A stretch of 64,000 bases of DNA, taken from contig OX387200.1 of assembly GCA_947561715.1 (NCBI GenBank), positions 10,294,501 through 10,358,500 of the forward strand. The letters are read 5' to 3'. This DNA comes from Ascidia mentula (Eukaryota; Chordata; Ascidiacea; Phlebobranchia; Ascidiidae). Both the position numbers and the translations under genes were made by a program. Every line of letters starts with the position of its first letter. Within the stretch, counting starts at the first letter, position 1. The notes beneath the pieces are model-generated. The model did no database searches, was not told the DNA's origin, and saw nothing but the letters and a program-made list of their open reading frames with translations. Below are positions 62,577 to 64,000 of the stretch, in pieces.

Positions 62577-64000
62577 TACATGTGACATGAAACATATTTA
62601 TAATTAAACTAAGACATGGTCCTAACTTTAAAACATTTTTGTTGAAAAAAGCAGCTTGATACAGCGACTGGTTTCTAAGATACAGCTGATCGCATTTTTA
62701 CCGTTGCGAATGAAAACGTGCGAAAGCGAGATTATTGTTCCGTGACGTCATAGAAGGCGCTTTAGTCGTGCGAATAAAGCGTGAAACTGGTTCAGTATAG
62801 TTTTGCATTAAACAGGGCACATCAAGCGAACAAGTGCAACAAACGGATTTTGATGTTAACTTCATCTGCAGACAGATGGTCGCTGTTTCGACCTAATGAG
62901 TCACACAGTTACTGGGACAGGGTGTTCTTGTAGTTAAAGCAGTTATGATCGCTAACGTGATGTATGAACTTTTAAACACGACAGAGACAAACCTTCAATT
63001 AAACATTGCCGTTTTGTCCACTCACACCAAAAGATAGAAGTAATTGAATTTTGAGGCCGGCAAAGACCGCCGAGAAAAACCGACCAAATTAGCTGATTAT
63101 GCACCACAGCACTGTTATTCTGTCATAGTACCACTTTTTGTCCGACAAGCGTTGCCTACGAGTTTGCGTCATAACTGATATAAATTATATCCGCCACAAT
63201 CAACCACTAATTTATTTTTCGCATAGTTCGTAACTAGTAATGTTGGAATCATTACATTAAAGTCAACACAAAGGTGAGGATAAAGTTATGACTTCAAACC
63301 CAAAATGACGTCATGTAATGTCACTGAGCAAAGAAACGCACCATCCCGGTCTTATCGAAGTACAGAGTAATGTCGTTGCTGCGATAGCCTTTGGTCTTCC
63401 GATGATCGAAAAGAAGACTTACGTAGACAAGTCGGGTACGACGAAAAACGAAAGAAAGCAAATCGCCTTTTTACATATCTTTCTCAAATCACGGACTTTT
63501 ATCATATGTTTGTGTTGGTTGAACTATGCAGTAAAGAAAATGAGTTTTTATCATTGCAAATTATAAACTGATCTGCTGCGACACCAGGGTCACCTCTGAC
63601 CCAGGATGCGTCCCACAGTGTTGTGCATCCTTGACCTAAATTACAACAGTGAACCTGTCAAACGCTAAATTGTGTGCTACAAGTTGCTTTTCGCGCGTGA
63701 GAGAGTCGTTTGTACCGGACTTGTCTACGTGAGTGAGAGAGAAAGAAAAGAGAAAAAAGCAAATCGTATTGACTTGTCTACGTAAGTCTTTTTCCGATAA
63801 TCAGGGACAAATAAACCTTTGGTTTGTGACGTCACAGTGACACATTTTTGTTTGATGTAAAACATGTTGACCTTGGAGGTAACGTAATTTATGGATTCTC
63901 CTAAGTGAAACTATTCGATATCTGCATTTAAAGGCGCCTTCTCCTTTTTGTAAACAATGCATTTTTTTGACGCAAGCGCCTGTGTTGCGTTAAATTCGCT
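62577..64000. repeat. Dispersed repeat, copy 2 (runs off the window)
   Basis: Counterpart of 29033-30070, with an extra ~400 bp between about 63400 and 63830. The complement of 62863-62902 again holds GACU-CAUUA-GGUC, GAAAC, ACAG/CUGU and GUC-UGCAGAU, with CUGUGU in place of CUGAUGA. It begins 22 bp upstream of a VWA-paralogue exon. Confidence 0.75.

Overview
Raw eukaryotic genomic DNA from an invertebrate animal: multi-exon genes with short GT-AG introns, MRP-type ABC and GLUT transporters, a secreted VWA protein and Penelope-type retroelement debris. Exon density, intron size and gene content suggest a small-genome invertebrate chordate such as an ascidian. That is inference; the species cannot be proved from the sequence alone.

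Layout. (1) 1-17,668: right part of a tandem array of a ~1,088 bp unit. There are 16 full units plus a partial one, all in the same orientation, each with four minus-strand tRNA genes arranged as two closely spaced pairs: Ile(AAU)->Phe(GAA) and Glu(UUC)->Gly(GCC). The array continues beyond the left edge. (2) 18,504-21,563 (-): an intact GLUT/SLC2A-type sugar transporter in ten coding exons (479 codons), with a decayed paralogous fragment at 23.55-23.95 kb. (3) 24.4-26.2 kb: an inverted-terminal-repeat DNA transposon remnant and a scrambled tRNA-unit relic. (4) ~27.9-51.5 kb: a large inverted duplication (arms ~11 kb) carrying two apparently intact MRP4-type ABC transporter genes tail to tail (28,931-38,596 + and 40,485-49,246 -). 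Its ~1.5 kb centre is made of oppositely oriented tRNA-unit relics around a Penelope-like endonuclease fragment. (5) 51.5-53.6 kb: transposon debris. (6) 53.7-54.3 kb (-): a C-type-lectin-like single-pass membrane protein. (7) 55,779-59,104 (-): a secreted or surface protein with a lysozyme/transglycosylase-like region, a VWA domain with a complete MIDAS motif, a beta-rich region and a Thr-rich tail; part of a tandem paralogue lies at 61.66-62.56 kb. (8) 60.8-61.4 kb: a second GIY-YIG retroelement fragment. (9) 62.58 kb to the end: a dispersed repeat also present in intron 1 of ABC copy 1.

The most unusual content is a small family of ~240-360 bp mobile elements (21.16-21.41 kb and 41.67-42.03 kb) carrying a type I hammerhead self-cleaving ribozyme. 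The 41.8 kb copy has every required element and a GUC cleavage site, and a 42-nt partial repeat beside it starts exactly at the predicted cleavage position. Because the ABC duplication supplies a paralogous empty site, this insertion and a separate 411 bp tRNA-like element with 47 bp inverted repeats can both be placed to the base and dated after the duplication.
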